A stretch of DNA of 64,000 nucleotides from Synechocystis sp. LKSZ1 (GCF_040436315.1 NZ_AP031572.1:2852001-2916000), one strand, 5' to 3'; shown: positions 1 to 10,186, counted from the stretch's first letter. A program made the numbers and translations. The notes: generated by a model from the sequence alone, not told the origin.

Positions 1-1026
1 TTTAAGGGTCTGTGCTAATTGTAGGGCCTCTTGCGCGTGGGGAATTTTGATACAGATAATCGGTGAATCGGAAGGAAGCAACGAGAGGGACAGGGAGTCC
101 AGCCGCTTCTTGAGGTAGGTCACATTAGACTTTAGGCGTTCTAGGCGTTGGCTGTCCTGTCGAATGATTTGCACTGCTGCCAGGGCCGCGGCCGTATCCG
201 CAGGAGATAAGCCGGTGCTGTAGATCCAGGTGGCCGCACGATTACGGAGATAGTCGATTAGCCGCGCACTCCCGGCCACGTAGCCCCCTAAACTGCCCAG
301 GGCCTTACTCAAGGTGCCGATTTGGATCAATTCCCCCGCAGGCCAGCCAAAATATTCCCGACAGCCGGCCCCCGCCTGACCGAGGGTTCCGGTTCCATGG
401 GCATCATCTATTAACACCATACAGCCGTAGGTTTTCGCTAAATCCAGCAGGGCCGGCAGAGGACAGACATCTCCATCCATGCTGAACACCCCATCACTCA
501 CCATTAAGCAACGCCGATAATCTTGTCGATGTTCAGCTAGTTTTTGCTGTAGATCTGCGGCATCACCGTGTTGATACGTAATAACCGTTGCACCACTCAG
601 TTGGCCGCCCCGTTTCAGGCTGGAATGATTATACTCATCTTCTAGAATTAGATCCCTCGGCCCCACCAGGGCTAGGAGAGTTCCCAAGTTAGCCAAATAG
701 CCAGAACTAAACACTAGGGCGGCCTCCGTGCGTTTCCAGGTGGCCAGGGCCTGTTCTAATTGCTGATGGAGGGGACGATGGCCACTGAGGAGACGAGAGC
801 CGGTACTGCCGGTTCCCCAGGTTTCCAGGGCCTGGATAGCGGCTTGCTTGAGGCGAGGGTCATTGGCCAGGCCAAGATAATCGTTACTGGCAAAATTAAT
901 CAGGGATTGGCCCGCGACTTGAACGACTGGGCCCGGAGGACTTTCGATGGGGGTGACATTGCGATACCAATGGGCCTGGTGAATGGTATTTAAGGCTTTA
1001 TCGAGCCATTGGTAGGGATCAGCCAT
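1..1026 (-). CDS. bioF: 8-amino-7-oxononanoate synthase (partial)
   Basis: PLP-dependent enzyme that condenses pimeloyl thioester with L-alanine in biotin synthesis; cytosolic. The minus-strand frame opens with ATG at 1026-1024 ([12 protein letters not shown]) and stays open to the window edge, giving about 342 codons, so the 3' end lies outside. Visible landmarks are FASNDYLGL near residue 50, [18 protein letters not shown] (PLP-ring Asp/His region) and [16 protein letters not shown], whose Lys is the expected PLP Schiff-base residue. These order as in BioF and the alpha-oxoamine synthase family; a glycine acetyltransferase (Kbl) is the main alternative. It is divergent from apt, with 180 bp between starts. 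No frameshift or missing catalytic residue is seen in the visible part. Confidence 0.9.
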   Translation of the reverse strand, partial: MADPYQWLDKALNTIHQAHWYRNVTPIESPPGPVVQVAGQSLINFASNDYLGLANDPRLKQAAIQALETWGTGSTGSRLLSGHRPLHQQLEQALATWKRTEAALVFSSGYLANLGTLLALVGPRDLILEDEYNHSSLKRGGQLSGATVITYQHGDAADLQQKLAEHRQDYRRCLMVSDGVFSMDGDVCPLPALLDLAKTYGCMVLIDDAHGTGTLGQAGAGCREYFGWPAGELIQIGTLSKALGSLGGYVAGSARLIDYLRNRAATWIYSTGLSPADTAAALAAVQIIRQDSQRLERLKSNVTYLKKRLDSLSLSLLPSDSPIICIKIPHAQEALQLAQTLK

Positions 1027-1206
1027 AGGGTTTTTTGAGGAGAAATGGTACAAATTTACGGATTTGACGGGCAAGATACACTCACTCTGGCTTAACCTAT
1101 CGGGCCAGACCCGTCAACCTATAGGGGCATTCTAGTATTTTAGGCTTCCCAGGCTTCCGCAAGTCTGCTATAACTAACCCTAACTTCCCCTAAGTCGGCC
1201 CTGACG

Positions 1207-1725
1207 ATGGATTTAAAATCATTAATTCGCGATATTCCCGATTTTCCTAAGCCGGGAATTATGTTTCGGGACATTACCACGCTCCTTAGCCATGCCGAAG
1301 GACTGCGCTACACCCTTGATACCCTGACAGCAAAATGTCGCGAGGCCGGCCTAACTCCGGACTATGTGGTGGGCATGGAATCTCGGGGCTTTTTATTTGG
1401 TGTCCCCCTGGCCTATCAACTCCAGGCCGGCTTTGTGCCAGTCCGCAAGCCCGGAAAATTGCCTGCCGCTGTCCACCACATCGAGTACGAACTAGAGTAT
1501 GGCAGTGACCGCTTGGAAATTCATCAAGATGCTCTAATGGCGCACCACCGCGTCTTAATCGTGGATGACTTGATTGCTACGGGGGGAACCGCTAAGGCCA
1601 CGGCGGAATTACTGGCCCAGATTGGTTGTGATGTGTTGGGGTTCGCCTTCGTGATTGAATTAACAGCCCTGGGGGGGAGACAACAATTGCCGGATCTGCC
1701 CATCATTTCCCTCGTGGAGTACTAA
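1207..1725 (+). CDS. apt: adenine phosphoribosyltransferase
   Basis: Purine salvage enzyme converting adenine and PRPP to AMP and pyrophosphate in the cytosol. The 172-residue length is usual for the family. The N-terminal [19 protein letters not shown] and the PRPP-binding loop [14 protein letters not shown] near residues 118-131 are diagnostic, and the flexible loop with RKPGKLP is present. The ATG start gives the expected [18 protein letters not shown] terminus. It lies 12 bp before the DppB-type permease gene, so the two may be cotranscribed, though no functional link is evident. A possible -10 (TATAAC) lies near 1169, without a clear -35. Confidence 0.96.
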   Translation: MDLKSLIRDIPDFPKPGIMFRDITTLLSHAEGLRYTLDTLTAKCREAGLTPDYVVGMESRGFLFGVPLAYQLQAGFVPVRKPGKLPAAVHHIEYELEYGSDRLEIHQDALMAHHRVLIVDDLIATGGTAKATAELLAQIGCDVLGFAFVIELTALGGRQQLPDLPIISLVEY

Positions 1726-1737
1726 AACCGAATTCCG

Positions 1738-2769
1738 ATGACGCGACGCTTGTCCTCCCCTTCCGGCCTGGCCCTACTGCCCAGCCTCGATACTTTTTTT
1801 TACATCAGTAAACGCTGTGCCCAGGGCCTGTTAACCTTGCTGTTAGCTTCCCTTTTGAGCTTTATCATTATCCAACTGGCCCCCGGTAGTTACCTCGATA
1901 CCCTCCAGCAAAATCCCAAGATTTCCCCCGAAACCCTGAATCAACTCAAGGTGCAATTCGGCCTGGATCAACCCTGGTACATCCAGTACGGCCGCTGGCT
2001 CTGGCAAGTGGTGACTCAGTTTAACTTTGGCCAAAGCTTTGTCTATAATCGCTCCGTCGCCTCTCTCCTCGTAGAGCGAATTCCTGCTACTCTCCTGCTG
2101 GCCCTGACCTCCATTCTGCTGACCTGGGCCATTGCCCTGCCCCTGGGCATTATCAGCGCCGTGAAACAGAACACCTGGCTAGACCGGGGCCTACGGGTAT
2201 TGAGTTACCTGGGTCAGGGTTTTCCCAGCTTTATCACGGCCTTGCTTTTACTAATCCTGGCCCAGAACCTTTCGCCACTCCTGCCCGTGGGCAATATGAC
2301 CAGCCTCAACTATGCGGAATTTTCTCCCCTCCAGAAAGTCCTTGATATTCTCTGGCATCTTATTTTGCCGACCCTGGCCCTGAGTATCACCAGTTTTGCG
2401 GGCCTCCAGCGGCTGATGCGGGGCCAGTTGTTAGATGTTCTGCGCCAAGACTACATCCAAACCGCTCGGGCCAAAGGCCTACCGGAAAACCGGGTACTCT
2501 ACGTCCATGCTCTTCGTAATGCCATTAACCCGTTAATTACCCTCTTGGGGTTTGAGTTCGCCAGTCTCCTGAGTGGGGCCTTTATCGCCGAATTTTTCTT
2601 TAACTGGCCTGGGTTAGGACGCTTAATTCTGCAAGCGGTCACTGCCCAGGACCTCTACTTGGTCATGGGCAGTCTGATCATGGGGGCAGCCATGTTAATT
2701 GTGGGTAATTTATTGGCCGATCTTTTGCTCCAGTGGGTTGATCCCCGTATTCAACTAGATGATTTGTAG
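1738..2769 (+). CDS. ABC transporter permease, DppB/OppB-type
   Basis: Inner-membrane permease of a peptide- or nickel-type ABC importer (binding-protein-dependent transport family, DppB class). The 343-residue protein has an N-terminal membrane segment, a conserved loop after it (APGSYLDTL and the QFGLDQPWYIQY region), about five further membrane helices, and the EAA coupling loop TARAKGLPENRVLYVHALRN near residues 239-258 that docks to the ATPase. No ATPase, second permease or binding protein gene is adjacent, so partners must be elsewhere and the substrate cannot be named. The gene follows apt by 12 bp. Its 3' end overlaps the convergent BT1 carrier gene by 19 bp. Confidence 0.9.
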   Translation: MTRRLSSPSGLALLPSLDTFFYISKRCAQGLLTLLLASLLSFIIIQLAPGSYLDTLQQNPKISPETLNQLKVQFGLDQPWYIQYGRWLWQVVTQFNFGQSFVYNRSVASLLVERIPATLLLALTSILLTWAIALPLGIISAVKQNTWLDRGLRVLSYLGQGFPSFITALLLLILAQNLSPLLPVGNMTSLNYAEFSPLQKVLDILWHLILPTLALSITSFAGLQRLMRGQLLDVLRQDYIQTARAKGLPENRVLYVHALRNAINPLITLLGFEFASLLSGAFIAEFFFNWPGLGRLILQAVTAQDLYLVMGSLIMGAAMLIVGNLLADLLLQWVDPRIQLDDL

Positions 2770-4226
2770 GCCTCAGGCCTTGGGTTGGGAGTAGTTGTCA
2801 CCTCCGGCATTCGTTCCGGCAAGAAGGCCTGGTCGCTGAGACTGCCCGTTAGATGGTGCTCAAAGATTTCCGCCGAGGGCAAAAGGGCCGGGGAGGATTC
2901 TTGATTTTTGATGGCTTGGGGGTCTCCTTCGGGGAGTAGGCCCAGAAGCGGAAGGGGCAAGAGGGTGGATAGATTGGTGATGATAACCAAAAGGCCCAGA
3001 TTCTCAAACTGGGTTTCTGTTACGCCTAGCCAATGGGTCAGTAGTGATCCCAGTTCGTAGGAGATCAGGCCGGAGAGGTTCCAGATCGACATTAGTAGGG
3101 CAAAGAGGGTGGCTTCGATGCCTTGGGGACATAGACGCGCTGATAGGACTAAAACCGGCATAAAAGCCACCTGGCCCATCACCGTGAGGATGAGATTATC
3201 CCCCAGGCTAAACCAATGGTCATCAATGCCCAGGGCCCGATTGCTATGGGTAATCAGAATCAGGGTTGTTAGACCTAAAATCGCTGAAATTACCGTGCTC
3301 CAGCCCAGCATCGGCCGAAAGGGAATGGTTTTTAAAAATCGCTGGTATAGGGCCACCCCGATTAGACTGGCAATGCTGGTCACTAACCGCACCCGGCCTA
3401 AAAATTCCGGTTCAAAGCCCAATTCATTGGTGGTGAAGTAGAAAAACGCCGAATCAGCATTGGGCGTAGCCTGCCAGAGAAAAATAAACAATGTCGGCAA
3501 CAGAATTGTTTTTTGGCCCATGGCTTGCCAGAGCTGTCGCAATTGCTGGCCCGTGGAAGGCACTAGGGCCTGATGTTCGGCTCGATTGAGGGGTTGCTCC
3601 TCAATTAAAAAAGCGGCCCCTGTGGCCACTAGGGGAAACAGAGCCGTAATCAAAAAAATCGTTTGGGAAGAGACCAGTTCTAGTAACAAGCCACTGAAGT
3701 AAGCCGTGACGATGCCCCCCAGGGCCGAGATGCCCCAAGTTAAGGATTGGAGGGAACCTGCTTGGCTCAAGGATTCCCGTTGGGCCCGTTCCACTACGAG
3801 GGAATCGACAATCACATCCCCTAGGGCCACCGAGAGGGAGGCCAACAACAGCATCAGGGTAGCTCCCCAGACCGTTTGTACCCAGAAGGCAAACATCAGC
3901 CAGGCTAGGCTCCCCAGTAGGCCCGAAATAACGAGATAGGGGCGACGACGATAGCCCCCTAGGGGCAGACCATCAGACAACAGGCCAAACAGCGGTTTGA
4001 TAATCCAGGGCAGGGCCGCAATGCCCAACAAGGCCCCCATTTGAGCCGGGCCGAGGCCCAGGTCATCCTTGAGGAAAAAACTTACCGCCAAGCGCGATAG
4101 CCCCAAAATTCCCTGTACAAAGTAGATACTGAGGATGGCCGCCAGTTCCCAACTGGGGCGCTGGCCAAACAACAGGGCCTGAGAAAATTGTTGGAGCATG
4201 GGTAGAAGGGCGGCAAAAGGGGGCAT
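2751..4226 (-). CDS. folate/biopterin transporter (BT1 family, MFS)
   Basis: Polytopic carrier of the BT1 branch of the major facilitator superfamily; cyanobacterial and plastid members carry folates or pterins across the membrane. The 491-residue protein shows about twelve hydrophobic segments, the early motif YFVQGILGLSRLAVSFFLKD near residue 35 and the BT1-type loop PWIIKPLFGLLSDGLPL near residues 73-89. The C-terminal 50 residues are hydrophilic and probably cytosolic. Start is the ATG at 4226. It is convergent with the DppB-type permease and overlaps its end. Substrate is inferred from the family only. Confidence 0.87.
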   Translation of the reverse strand: MPPFAALLPMLQQFSQALLFGQRPSWELAAILSIYFVQGILGLSRLAVSFFLKDDLGLGPAQMGALLGIAALPWIIKPLFGLLSDGLPLGGYRRRPYLVISGLLGSLAWLMFAFWVQTVWGATLMLLLASLSVALGDVIVDSLVVERAQRESLSQAGSLQSLTWGISALGGIVTAYFSGLLLELVSSQTIFLITALFPLVATGAAFLIEEQPLNRAEHQALVPSTGQQLRQLWQAMGQKTILLPTLFIFLWQATPNADSAFFYFTTNELGFEPEFLGRVRLVTSIASLIGVALYQRFLKTIPFRPMLGWSTVISAILGLTTLILITHSNRALGIDDHWFSLGDNLILTVMGQVAFMPVLVLSARLCPQGIEATLFALLMSIWNLSGLISYELGSLLTHWLGVTETQFENLGLLVIITNLSTLLPLPLLGLLPEGDPQAIKNQESSPALLPSAEIFEHHLTGSLSDQAFLPERMPEVTTTPNPRPEAYKSSS

Positions 4227-4324
4227 GCGGTCTAGGGAGGAGAAGTCAAAAAGTATGAAGATTCATTACGACGATCTTAACGTTAGTATAGACACAGTTA
4301 ACCGAGCAATTTTCGCGCTTTCCT

Positions 4325-5845
4325 ATGTTTCTGTCGCCGCTGAATTACTTTAAGCGTCCTCTGCCGCTCCTGCTCGGCCTTCTGGGAGTGGGCATTATTG
4401 CCGTGGGTGGATTCACCTATCGCTTAATGCAGGCCCCCCGTCAGGAAACGGAACTGGAAAAATACACGGTGCTGGTTCAGCGCGAAAACTTAGCCGTAGA
4501 AATCAAAGCCAATGGCACGGTACAACCGATTCAAACCGTCAACATTAGCCCGAAAACCCCTGGTCGTTTAGTCCAACTCTTGGTGGAACAGGGGGATCAA
4601 GTCCAACAGGGCCAACGCCTGGCCATTATGGAAAATCGTGAAGCCTTTGCTGATGGGCTCCAGGCCCAAGCCCGCCTAGAGGAGGCCGTCGCTCGCTTCA
4701 GGGAAGTCGAAGCCCGCATCCCCCGAGAACTCCAGCAATTACAAACGGAAGTCAACCAGGCCCAGACTCGCGTGGCCCAGGCCCGTTCCCAGTTGGCCGT
4801 TAGTCAAAATCGTTTACGAGAAGTCCAGGCCCGCATCCCCAAGGACATTGAACAACTCCAGGCCCAACTCCGGGCTGCCGAATCTCGTCTCAAGTTGGCG
4901 GAAAATCGGATGCAACGCAATCAAGACCTGATCAACGCGGGGGCCATTTCCCGTGACCGCTTTGATGAGGTTTCCAACGATTACCTCAACGCCCGTGCCG
5001 CGGTGGTGGAAACCCTCGGTCGTCTACAACAGGCCCAGAATACCGCCTCCCCGGAAGTCGGACAAGTTCAAGAACAAATCCAGCAACTCCAAGCTGCCAT
5101 TGTGGAAGCCGAACAGGCCCTACAGGGTAAACTCTCGGCCCTCCGACAACGGGAAAGCACCGCACCAGCCGAGTTGGCTTCCCTCAAGGCCAATGCTCAG
5201 GCGGCCCGAGCCAACCTAGAACGAAGCAAAATTCAATATCAAGACACCTACATTACGGCCCCCTTTAGTGGGGTAATCACCCAGAAGTACGCCACTGCTG
5301 GAGCCTTTGTTACCCCGACAACCTCCGCCTCCAATACCGCTTCCGCTACGTCTAGTTCGATTCTGGCTCTGGCTAGCGGTCTCGAAATTGTGGCGCGAGT
5401 TCCTGAAGTGGACATTGGCACGCTGAAGTTAGGCCAGAAGGTCGAAATTCAAGCGGATGCCTTTCCCAATGAGCGTTTCCAAGGCAAAGTGATTCGCATT
5501 GCCCCCGAGGCCATTCTGGAAAATAACGTTACTTCCTTTGAAGTCACCGTGGGTCTAGTGACGGGGCAGGATAAACTCCGCTCCAAAATGAATGTCGATG
5601 TGGTTTTCGAGGCCGATAATCTCTTCAATGCCCTGACGGTTCCCACCGTGGCCATTGTTACCCAAGCAGGCAAAACTGGGGTGATGGTTCCCGATGCCCA
5701 AAATCAGCCCAAATTCCAGCCCGTCACCATTGGTCTGGTGTTGGATGAGCAAACCCAAGTCCTTGCTGGCCTTCAGTCGGGCCAACGGGTATTTATCGAC
5801 CTCCCCAAAGATAAACGGCCCAAGGAAAAGACCGGCTCAAACTAG
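4325..5845 (+). CDS. HlyD-family efflux periplasmic adaptor (membrane fusion protein)
   Basis: Periplasmic adaptor that bridges an inner-membrane pump and the outer membrane. The 506-residue protein has one N-terminal membrane anchor (about residues 13-33), a biotinyl-lipoyl half-motif near residues 75-105 (ISPKTPGRLVQLLVEQGDQV), a long coiled-coil hairpin of about 200 residues rich in Gln/Glu/Arg repeats, a second lipoyl half (TYITAPFSGVITQK near 310) and beta-barrel/C-terminal domains. No pump ATPase or RND gene is next to it; DUF2808 follows after 69 bp on the same strand. DevB- or MacA-like roles are possible, but the exported substrate is unknown. Confidence 0.88.
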   Translation: MFLSPLNYFKRPLPLLLGLLGVGIIAVGGFTYRLMQAPRQETELEKYTVLVQRENLAVEIKANGTVQPIQTVNISPKTPGRLVQLLVEQGDQVQQGQRLAIMENREAFADGLQAQARLEEAVARFREVEARIPRELQQLQTEVNQAQTRVAQARSQLAVSQNRLREVQARIPKDIEQLQAQLRAAESRLKLAENRMQRNQDLINAGAISRDRFDEVSNDYLNARAAVVETLGRLQQAQNTASPEVGQVQEQIQQLQAAIVEAEQALQGKLSALRQRESTAPAELASLKANAQAARANLERSKIQYQDTYITAPFSGVITQKYATAGAFVTPTTSASNTASATSSSILALASGLEIVARVPEVDIGTLKLGQKVEIQADAFPNERFQGKVIRIAPEAILENNVTSFEVTVGLVTGQDKLRSKMNVDVVFEADNLFNALTVPTVAIVTQAGKTGVMVPDAQNQPKFQPVTIGLVLDEQTQVLAGLQSGQRVFIDLPKDKRPKEKTGSN

Positions 5846-5914
5846 GGCCCTGGATCGATATTGAGGATTGTAAGCTAGGATCCGCCATAGCATCCTGATA
5901 TTCCTCGCCGCCCT

Positions 5915-6460
5915 ATGTTTCCTTTGCTTTCTCGATGTCTCTACACTAGTCTTCTGGCCGGGTTATGGTTAAGCCAACCCAGCTTAGCAGGCCAGTTGAG
6001 CAATGGCCAGACCTTTTTTAATGCCCCGCCGATGCTCCTGGACTACGCGAGTACCTACACCGTAGTATCCGCCAACGCCGCCAAATATTATTTCACCTTC
6101 AGCCTGCCCCCAACGGCGGTTGAACCCCTGGCCAAAGTTGTATTTCAGCAACAACCCAACCCCGACCAAATTCAATTCCAAGCCGACCAAACCATTGCCT
6201 TCCTTGGCACTCAAAATAACCGAGGCACACCGCTGACCGTCCAATCTGCTACCTGGGATGCCAATAGTAGCCAGGTGACGGTGATCCTAGACCCCCCCGT
6301 CCCCCCTGGATCGACCTTTAGTATCCGCCTCCAGCCCGTTCAAAACCCAGATATTCCGAGTACCTACCAGTTTCGAGTTTTTGCCTATCCCAGTGGCAGT
6401 CAATCCCAGGCCATGGATCTGGGTGTGGCCCGTTTCCAGTTCTACCGTTTCTACGACTAG
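5915..6460 (+). CDS. DUF2808 secreted protein
   Basis: Cyanobacterial protein of the DUF2808 family, of unknown function. The 181-residue sequence starts with a signal peptide (hydrophobic stretch about residues 8-23, likely cleavage after SLA-G near residue 25). The mature part is beta-rich with the family pattern: a YYFTFSLPPTAVEPL segment, FQADQTIAFLGT, a region matching TVILDPPVPPGSTFSI, then RVFAYPSG and a C-terminal ARFQFYRFYD. It is probably periplasmic or exported. It follows the HlyD adaptor on the same strand by 69 bp, which allows cotranscription, but a shared role is only a guess. Confidence 0.8.
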   Translation: MFPLLSRCLYTSLLAGLWLSQPSLAGQLSNGQTFFNAPPMLLDYASTYTVVSANAAKYYFTFSLPPTAVEPLAKVVFQQQPNPDQIQFQADQTIAFLGTQNNRGTPLTVQSATWDANSSQVTVILDPPVPPGSTFSIRLQPVQNPDIPSTYQFRVFAYPSGSQSQAMDLGVARFQFYRFYD

Positions 6461-6482
6461 AACGCGTGAAGGCCAGCCGCAC

Positions 6483-7340
6483 CTAATCTGAACCCAGGGC
6501 CTGGGTCAGGGCCTGTTGGCTAACTTGGTTATAAATTTGCACTAAGGCCTGTTTGGCCTCCTGGGCCGTTTCGTAGGGGAGGGGTAAAGGCCCTAGCAAA
6601 TCTAAAAGACTGGTGACATCGCCAGGAGGAGCAATAACCACCCAATCCGTCTCCGGGGGCCGGTCGTAGCGCCAAAAGGCCTGGATGAGCGCCAAGGTGT
6701 CTTGCTTACTATCCTTAGGCTCGGAAGCGGAAGATGAAGTTTGGGCGACGGAAGTCGCTGGAATCGTTGGGGTGCTATCTGCCGAATATTCGGAAGTCTG
6801 GGTTTGCTGACGCTGGTCCCGCAGGGCCGCTAGAATTTGTGACCGACTCCGGCCCCGCAGTTGAAAAATAACAAAGGGATCTTCACTAAAACGGTCGGCC
6901 AATTGATAGTACACAGCCCCGATGTGTTTGCAAGGATTAGCCTTATCGGGACAGCTACAACGGGAATGGACATCCCCCAGGGTATAGGGAAAAAGATTGA
7001 GGCCATTTTTGATAAAAACCTGCTCGATGGTAGCCGGCATCTGGCCCGAGAGAAGTTGGGCAGAATACAGGGCCTTTTCCGCCAGAGACGCCACCACAAA
7101 CTGCCAATCTTCGTCGTTGAAAGGGTCGAGCCACAAGGATACCTGGTAGGGCTGTACTTCGCTTCCCTGCACCTGGGCCAAGAGTTCGGCCCCCTGAAAA
7201 CTGAGACTGAGAACGTTACCCTCGCGGGCGTAGTTTCTGGCCCGTTCTAGTCGTTTTTTGAAACGGTAGGAATCTAATAGTTCTAGCCAGCGTTCGACCC
7301 ACCATTGACGGCCATTATTGGCCCCGGCATCATGGTTCAT
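6483..7340 (-). CDS. SWIM zinc-finger domain protein
   Basis: Protein with a SWIM zinc finger, a fold for nucleic-acid or protein contacts. The 285-residue sequence has the CxC...CxH signature as CSCPDKANPCKHIGAVYYQL near residues 128-147, preceded by a domain of about 110 residues starting WWVERWLELLDSYRFKKRL that is usual in SWIM proteins beside Swi2/Snf2 helicases in cyanobacteria. The C-terminal half is low-complexity, then a helical segment. It is the last gene of a tight minus-strand run: tpiA, AI-2E-family protein, solute-binding protein, SWIM, with a 4-bp gap to the preceding stop. Partner and nucleic-acid target are unknown. Confidence 0.82.
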   Translation of the reverse strand: MNHDAGANNGRQWWVERWLELLDSYRFKKRLERARNYAREGNVLSLSFQGAELLAQVQGSEVQPYQVSLWLDPFNDEDWQFVVASLAEKALYSAQLLSGQMPATIEQVFIKNGLNLFPYTLGDVHSRCSCPDKANPCKHIGAVYYQLADRFSEDPFVIFQLRGRSRSQILAALRDQRQQTQTSEYSADSTPTIPATSVAQTSSSASEPKDSKQDTLALIQAFWRYDRPPETDWVVIAPPGDVTSLLDLLGPLPLPYETAQEAKQALVQIYNQVSQQALTQALGSD

Positions 7341-7344
7341 AGCA

Positions 7345-8235
7345 TTATTTTCCCAAGGTTGAGGAGGGGGAAGGGGTTCGGCAAGCTTGGTTGCTCTCCT
7401 GAAGAACTGGTAACAGGGATCCCACCCACTTGCGATAGATGGCCCGAGCTTCGGGTAACGCTAAAACCCGATTAACCAGGGCTTTCCATTCTGGGTCATT
7501 TCCCGGCAGAATGAGGCCGTAGCGAATGCAATCGAGGGGCATTTTAGGCACAATTAAGTAATCTTGACCAAGGTTCAGGTTTAACAGCAACGCTTCCCCA
7601 AACAATAAAATACCATCACTGGCAAAGGCATCGATTTTCTCTTGTTGGAGGGCCTGGACACCCCGAGTCCTCCCCGTAATTCCTTGAAATTCCTGCAACC
7701 GAGCCTGGGGGTAGCGCTGGCGGAGAAACTGGGCCGTGGTGGTATCCCGCAAGACTCCGATGTCAACCTGATCTAGTTCCCCTTGGGGATTAAACGTCTT
7801 GGTGGAATCGGCTCGAATTAAAAATTGGGTTCCCGTGAGAAAAATGGGTCGAGAAAAGGTCACGGTCTCAGGCACGTCGGGCCGGATAGTATTGGGGCCG
7901 CATTCTAGGGCCACGCCATTGTCTGTCACCAGGTCAAAACGATTAAAAAGAGTGGACTGATAAAGCTTGACTAAAATGAACGGATTATTGAGTTGGCGCA
8001 CGACTTCTGCTTTGAGGAGTTCCGCAAAATCAATACAAATGCCAGTCCACTGTTGATTCAGATCCTGATAGCCGAAGGGAACTGCATCCTCCCGCACCGC
8101 AATTTTTAATAGCCCAGTCGCTTGGATCTGTTCTAGGGTGGAGGACGCTTGGGCCCCTGAAGGGCAACTACTCCAGAGCCAACCCAGGAGGATTACAAGC
8201 CATTGCCACTTGGGGCTGATCAACTGTTCCATCAA
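7345..8235 (-). CDS. family 3 extracellular solute-binding protein
   Basis: Periplasmic binding protein of the amino-acid (PBP family 3) type. The 296-residue protein has an N-terminal signal sequence (hydrophobic core about residues 12-28, possible cleavage at AQA-SS), then TGLLKIAVREDAVPFGY, DLVTDNGVALECGPNT and FASDGILLFGEALLL, typical of the two-lobe fold. CGPNT and a second Cys (LDCIRYG) suggest a disulfide. No permease or ATPase gene is adjacent, so it may serve a remote transporter or act as a sensor. It starts 1 bp after the stop of the AI-2E-family gene and ends 4 bp before the SWIM gene, so cotranslation is likely. Confidence 0.83.
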   Translation of the reverse strand: MMEQLISPKWQWLVILLGWLWSSCPSGAQASSTLEQIQATGLLKIAVREDAVPFGYQDLNQQWTGICIDFAELLKAEVVRQLNNPFILVKLYQSTLFNRFDLVTDNGVALECGPNTIRPDVPETVTFSRPIFLTGTQFLIRADSTKTFNPQGELDQVDIGVLRDTTTAQFLRQRYPQARLQEFQGITGRTRGVQALQQEKIDAFASDGILLFGEALLLNLNLGQDYLIVPKMPLDCIRYGLILPGNDPEWKALVNRVLALPEARAIYRKWVGSLLPVLQESNQACRTPSPSSTLGK

Positions 8236-8236
8236 G

Positions 8237-9256
8237 CTATGCCCATTGGTCTAAAACATCTTTCAAGATAGCTTCTTCCAGCCAGGTTTTAGCAACGACG
8301 GTCAAAGGCAGGGCCAGCAAGAGACCTAACAGGCCAAAGAGACTGGCAAAGAACAGTTGGGCAATTAGGGTTAGGGCCGGCAAGAGGGAAACCTGTTTTG
8401 CCATGACGATGGGGGTCAGCCAGTAACTTTCAATATTTTGAATAATAAAGTACAAAAAGAGGACAGCCCCAATTTTCCAGGGGGAATCTAACAGGGCAAT
8501 CATCAGGGGAAAGACCACGCTAGCTGCCGGGCCAATATTGGGAATAAAGTTCAAAATACCGGCCATCAAGGCATGGACAAGCACCAGTTTGATCTGCAAG
8601 GCCCAGAGTCCCAGACCACTCAGGAGAGCAATAAAGACCGAATTAATCACAATTCCCGTCAACCAATTACCCAGGGCCAATTCCGACAAGGTTAAAATTT
8701 CATCGGCCCGTCGCCGATAGAAGGAGGGAAATAATTGCAGGGCCAACCGACGATAGGCTTGGGGTTGCAGAACCAGCATGACACTCAAGGCCAATACCAG
8801 TAAAACCTGGAGAGAGGCAACTACCGAATTGGAGAAAAACGCTAAGACATTTCCCAATAATTGGGCCCCCAGGGCCGAAAGAGACTGGCCCGAGGAATTT
8901 CCCGACCACCATTGTTCTAGCCCCCAGAGTTGGCCCTGGGTCTGGAGCGTTGCCATCACGTTCTGGAGACGACCCAGTACCTGTGGCATTAATTTCAGGA
9001 GGTCTTGAAACTGTTCCCAAAAGGGCGGCACTACCAGCGCAATAAAACAAACGCTCAGCAGACCGGCTCCCCCTAGGGTCAACGTCAAGGCCCAGCGCCG
9101 CCGACAACCCCAGTTCTGGAGGGTATTAACTAAACGATGGAGGGCAATGGCAATCACAATGGCCAAGAAGCCCAGTAGCAGCAGCTGGCGAATTTGCCAT
9201 AGCACGTAACTGGCCATGGCTAAACTCAGCAGTCCTAACCATTGCGGGAGCTTCAT
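8237..9256 (-). CDS. AI-2E family transporter (PerM/YdiK-like membrane protein)
   Basis: Integral membrane protein of the AI-2E exporter superfamily, whose members export autoinducer-2-like molecules or act as Na+/H+ antiporters; many, including cyanobacterial ones, have no assigned substrate. The 339-residue protein has paired N-terminal helices (about residues 9-45), one near 60-80, a central extramembrane region, then four or five helices with the family motifs [19 protein letters not shown] near 235-253 and [17 protein letters not shown] near 308-324. Its ATG overlaps the tpiA stop by 4 bp, typical of coupled translation. Confidence 0.87.
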   Translation of the reverse strand: MKLPQWLGLLSLAMASYVLWQIRQLLLLGFLAIVIAIALHRLVNTLQNWGCRRRWALTLTLGGAGLLSVCFIALVVPPFWEQFQDLLKLMPQVLGRLQNVMATLQTQGQLWGLEQWWSGNSSGQSLSALGAQLLGNVLAFFSNSVVASLQVLLVLALSVMLVLQPQAYRRLALQLFPSFYRRRADEILTLSELALGNWLTGIVINSVFIALLSGLGLWALQIKLVLVHALMAGILNFIPNIGPAASVVFPLMIALLDSPWKIGAVLFLYFIIQNIESYWLTPIVMAKQVSLLPALTLIAQLFFASLFGLLGLLLALPLTVVAKTWLEEAILKDVLDQWA

Positions 9257-9978
9257 TGGTAATTGACAATACGAGCAAAGCCTTGGGGGTCTAGACTGGC
9301 CCCGCCCACCAAGGCTCCATCAATTTCTGGCTGGGCCATAATTTCATCAATGTTATCGGGCTTCACTGAACCACCGTACTGAATCGTTACGTCAGGATGA
9401 CTGAGCAGGGCCCGGATTACTCCAATCACCCGATTAGCCTCCTGGGCTTCGCAGGTATCGCCGGTGCCAATGGCCCAGATCGGTTCGTAGGCAATCACCA
9501 ACTGGGTTTGATCGACATTCACTAGGCCCCGTTGAATTTGCTGGATAATCACACTTTCCGTTTCCCCCGCATCCCGCTGGGCCTTGGTTTCTCCCACACA
9601 AAGAATTGGGATTAGGCCCTGTTTTTGAGCGGCAATCACGCGCAGATTCGCCGTTTCGTTGGTTTCTCCAAAATATTGACGACGTTCACTGTGGCCCACC
9701 ACCACGTATTGAACCCCCATTTCCCACAACATGGCCCCAGAAATTTCGCCAGTATAGGCCCCTTGTTCTTCCCAATGGATATTTTGAGCACCTAAACGAA
9801 TCCGACTGCCGTGCAAACTCTGAGACATCGTCCCTAGAGCGGTAAAAGGGGCACAAAGAACCACTTCCCGGCCAGGGTTGGTCTCCTCCACCAACGGCTT
9901 AAAGTGTTGTAAAAATTCCTGGGACTCAGCTTGAGTCTTGTGCATTTTCCAGTTGCCAGCAATGATGATATTTCGCAC
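9253..9978 (-). CDS. tpiA: triosephosphate isomerase
   Basis: Interconverts dihydroxyacetone phosphate and glyceraldehyde 3-phosphate in glycolysis and the Calvin cycle; cytosolic dimer. The 241-residue TIM barrel is normal size. Catalytic residues are visible in order: Asn/Lys in AGNWKMHK (7-14), His in [10 protein letters not shown] (about 91-100), Glu in [13 protein letters not shown] (about 161-173), and the phosphate-binding YGGSVKPDN. It is the first gene of a four-gene minus-strand operon with the AI-2E-family protein, solute-binding protein and SWIM gene. It is divergent from the Old Yellow Enzyme gene, with about 208 bp between starts. Confidence 0.97.
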   Translation of the reverse strand: MRNIIIAGNWKMHKTQAESQEFLQHFKPLVEETNPGREVVLCAPFTALGTMSQSLHGSRIRLGAQNIHWEEQGAYTGEISGAMLWEMGVQYVVVGHSERRQYFGETNETANLRVIAAQKQGLIPILCVGETKAQRDAGETESVIIQQIQRGLVNVDQTQLVIAYEPIWAIGTGDTCEAQEANRVIGVIRALLSHPDVTIQYGGSVKPDNIDEIMAQPEIDGALVGGASLDPQGFARIVNYQ

Positions 9979-10186
9979 GATGGGTTCTAAAACGAGGGCA
10001 TCAATAGTAAAGTTTCCAGACTCTAGTTTAAGGCTTGGGGGCCATCCTGTTAGGATTCTTCCCTGGGTATCCCTCCTCGTCCTGGCTAGAATCTCTCCAC
10101 CGATACATTCCCTTGAGTGGCTTTTCGACTACAGTTTTTACTGCTCCCCTAGGGGCAAATGTTGTCCTTCCCCCGGATCTCTCCCG

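Noticed and set aside
9938-10186. N-terminal extension of the Old Yellow Enzyme frame
   Set aside because: It overlaps tpiA and precedes the conserved start MMHLLTPFNLGSLSL; not family-like.
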